Of a stretch of 8,652 nucleotides of DNA, positions 7,142 through 8,652 are shown one piece after another. The stretch's first letter is position 1. The number at the start of each line of letters is the position of its first letter. Under the pieces are notes generated by a model. That model was not told the origin of the DNA and did not search any database. It was given only the letters and a program-made list of their open reading frames with translations. Position numbers and translations under genes: made by a program. Origin of the DNA: Nitrospira sp. (lineage in GTDB: Bacteria; Nitrospirota; Nitrospiria; Nitrospirales; Nitrospiraceae); the NCBI GenBank assembly GCA_024998705.1, contig JACOEF010000370.1, forward strand, positions 1 to 8,652, written 5' to 3'.

Positions 7142-8149
7142 CTACCGGCTTCTTGCTGGTTGGCGAGTGTTGTCGACCATCTGACGGATGACCTCGATCA
7201 CCAGGCTGGGTTGGTCGAACTGAATGAAGTGACCGCTCCGGTCGGCAAGCTCCTGACGACTGTTAGACGAGAGCGTTGTTAAGTCCTGCTGTAGATCCAG
7301 CCACATTTTTCTAAACTTAACAGGGTTCACCTGGCCCGGCATGTCCGGCCACCAGACGGGAGCGGTCGCGGTGACGACCACCAATGGAAGATCGCCGAGG
7401 GAACCGGTGCGACGTACCTGCTCCAGGGTTTCAATCAGCGCAGATCCCTCATCGGCCAACGTTGCGACATAGCCGGTCCTCGCCCAGCCGGCGCGTAACA
7501 CCGGTCGCATCGACTCAGGGACCTTTATTTCCTGCTCCGCCAGCAGCGGCGGGAGCTTGTCGAATGACATCATGAGTCGCGGGATGCCGAGGATCGTCAT
7601 GGTGCGCATGATCGGGAGCATCGATTGGCCGGCGTGGGTGAAAGATCGAAATTCTGCCTGGCGCATTTCCATCGGATGTCCCGCATCGACCAGCACAATA
7701 CCAATGACATCGCGCGGATGTGCTTCTCGGTAGAGGCGGGTCACCAAGCCGCCGAGTGAGTGCCCCACGAGAATATAGGGCCCGGGGATGCCTGCGCGAT
7801 CGAGCAGACGATGGAGCTCGCGCGCCAATTGTTGGCCGGTTCGAGGCAAGGGGCCACGTTCGCTCCAGCCCAGGCCGGCGCGATCATAGGCGCAGACGCG
7901 AGTGACCTGTGCGACTTCCGGTTGCACCGTGCTCCAGTAGAGCGACCATCCGGGTGCTGCCGCTTCAAGTACCACCGTTGGACTGCCTTGCCCCATGCAG
8001 TGGAGATGGAGTCGATGGCCGCCCACATCGATCATCTGGCCGGGAGGCGGATGTTGTTTCCGATCGAGCACCGTGCCGACGATCTGATAGAGCGCGCCGA
8101 TTGTTGCCAGTGCCATGAACGAAACGAGAAACCATTTAAATACACGCAT
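7142..8149 (-). CDS. Membrane-anchored alpha/beta-fold hydrolase
   Basis: A 335-residue protein on the minus strand. Residues ~6-28 form one hydrophobic helix after a basic start (M-R-V-F-K), which suits an N-terminal anchor with the catalytic domain in the periplasm. The hydrolase core follows: GGHRLHLHCMGQGSPTVVLEAAAPGWSL (43-70), RVCAYDRAGLGWSE (84-97), and the nucleophile elbow VGHSLGG with Ser131. The histidine is H307 in RSGHFIQFDQP. The acid may be D269 (WWPDMPG), after the strand LPLVVVTATA, or D155 (VLVDAGHP). The combination CAYDRAG-x-G-x-S belongs to a broad group of esterase/lipase-like proteins whose substrates are mostly unknown. An in-frame stop 10-12 bases before the ATG (plus-strand 8159-8161) and no other ATG between them fix the start; no strong ribosome-binding site is seen. 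It converges on the glycan operon with a 58-base gap, so it is a separate transcription unit. A role in removing ester groups from the glycan is possible but not shown. Confidence 0.85.
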   Translation of the reverse strand: MRVFKWFLVSFMALATIGALYQIVGTVLDRKQHPPPGQMIDVGGHRLHLHCMGQGSPTVVLEAAAPGWSLYWSTVQPEVAQVTRVCAYDRAGLGWSERGPLPRTGQQLARELHRLLDRAGIPGPYILVGHSLGGLVTRLYREAHPRDVIGIVLVDAGHPMEMRQAEFRSFTHAGQSMLPIMRTMTILGIPRLMMSFDKLPPLLAEQEIKVPESMRPVLRAGWARTGYVATLADEGSALIETLEQVRRTGSLGDLPLVVVTATAPVWWPDMPGQVNPVKFRKMWLDLQQDLTTLSSNSRQELADRSGHFIQFDQPSLVIEVIRQMVDNTRQPARSR

Positions 8150-8299
8150 TGGACATGATCACTCGCAACGGGGGGCGGAAGCAAACGGGCTTACCGGGGA
8201 TGCGTCGCTCACAGTCCCTCGGCGAGGGGGGCGTTGCGTGTACCGGTCGATAGATGCGGATGCGTGGTCGACTCAGCTGAGGAAGGCATCTCGCGCCGG
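8150..8299. other. Non-coding spacer between the PilZ and hydrolase genes
   Basis: About 150 bases with no convincing gene. It contains a perfect 10-base palindrome CTCAGCTGAG (8272-8281) just after the PilZ stop on the minus strand, and a short stem CCCTC-GGC-GAGGG (8216-8228) without a T-tract. I see no convincing sigma-70 type promoter for the hydrolase gene. The spacer may separate two transcription units, but this is not certain. Confidence 0.5.
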
Positions 8300-8652
8300 T
8301 CAGGCGGAATAGTGTTCTTGCAGGTGAGCGCGCTGAAAACGCACGATGTATCTGATCAGCAACTCCCGATTCTGTGTGGTCATTCCGATGAAGCGGGCAT
8401 GGAGGCGGTATGCACCGCCTGGGACTGGAAGGGGATCAAGCCCCAACACTTCGATAGAGGATGTGAAGGGAGCTTGGTCGGGCAGGAGTAGTGTGAGGGA
8501 AAGGATGGCCCCGAATTTGTAGATTGTCGTGACCGTTATGCCGATCCCGCCGCCACTGAGGTTGACGGATTTTTCCGTGAAGTCACCCTCCGCGTGGTCC
8601 GTGTTGAGCTGAATGCGGGTGGGTAGTACGACGGTGATACGATAGAATTCTC
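8300..8652 (-). CDS. PilZ-domain protein (c-di-GMP binding), 5' end outside window
   Basis: Reading the minus strand from the window end gives 116 uninterrupted residues ending in TGA (plus-strand 8300-8302). They match a PilZ domain: an N-terminal EFYRITVVLPTRIQL, then EKSVNLSGGGIGI, then KFGAILSLTLLLP, IEVLGLDP, AYRLHARFIGMT and a closing helix NRELLIRYIVRFQRAHLQ. The second c-di-GMP-binding motif, N-x-S-x-x-G, is present (NLSGGG, at visible residues 30-35). The first, R-x-x-x-R, is cut by the edge. Its second Arg is the R of EFYR, and the codon before it ends in GA, so it would read Arg if the missing base is C or A. PilZ proteins bind the second messenger c-di-GMP and often control exopolysaccharide or motility. 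This one is probably a single-domain protein, since it ends right after the domain. It may start within a few codons of the edge or carry an N-terminal extension. Confidence 0.88.
   Translation of the reverse strand, partial: EFYRITVVLPTRIQLNTDHAEGDFTEKSVNLSGGGIGITVTTIYKFGAILSLTLLLPDQAPFTSSIEVLGLDPLPVPGGAYRLHARFIGMTTQNRELLIRYIVRFQRAHLQEHYSA

Noticed and set aside
7760..8158. Plus-strand frame opposite the alpha/beta hydrolase
   Set aside because: The minus strand has a complete hydrolase with a nucleophile elbow and anchor; the plus frame shows no family features.
8216..8228. CCCTC-GGC-GAGGG hairpin as a terminator
   Set aside because: The stem is only 5-6 bp, no T-tract follows on either strand, and it lies about 70 bases past the PilZ stop.
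8234..8491. Plus-strand frame at the right end
   Set aside because: The minus strand through the same bases encodes a clear PilZ domain.

Overview
This window is a GC-rich bacterial segment whose plus strand carries a tightly packed run of surface-glycan genes. Two minus-strand genes follow at the right end. Nothing in it identifies the species. The GC content, the codon choice and the mix of GT4/GT2 transferases, Wzx-type flippase and PilZ protein would suit a Gram-negative from a group such as Nitrospirota, but that is a weak inference.

Layout, plus strand: (1) the 3' end of a GT4 glycosyltransferase (1-532); (2) a complete GT4 glycosyltransferase (529-1638), overlapping the first by ATGA; (3) a polytopic Wzx/PST-type flippase (1700-3244); (4) a GT2 glycosyltransferase (3258-4172); (5) a LarA/DUF2088-type protein of the nickel-pincer hydroxyacid racemase/epimerase superfamily (4169-5503), overlapping the GT2 gene by ATGA; (6) a GT-C (GT39/ArnT-like) integral membrane glycosyltransferase (5530-7083). 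The gaps are -4, 61, 13, -4 and 26 bases with no visible terminator, so this looks like one operon. The likely scheme is that GT4 and GT2 enzymes build a lipid-linked glycan in the cytoplasm, the flippase exports it, and the GT-C enzyme adds a residue from a lipid-phosphate donor on the outer face of the inner membrane.

Minus strand: a membrane-anchored alpha/beta hydrolase (7142-8149) converges on the operon. Upstream of it is the 3' part of a PilZ-domain protein (8300-8652), cut by the window edge. I recovered the PilZ gene by reading the reverse strand through the window end, where it has no start codon. The longest non-coding stretch is about 150 bases (8150-8299).

The most unusual element is the LarA-like gene. 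It keeps nearly all the residues that bind the nickel-pincer cofactor and do the proton transfer, but it sits inside a glycan operon instead of beside lar cofactor genes. One presumed substrate-contact lysine appears to be replaced by phenylalanine. This suggests an Ni-pincer enzyme acting on a sugar acid or hydroxyacid linked to glycan synthesis. That role is inference.
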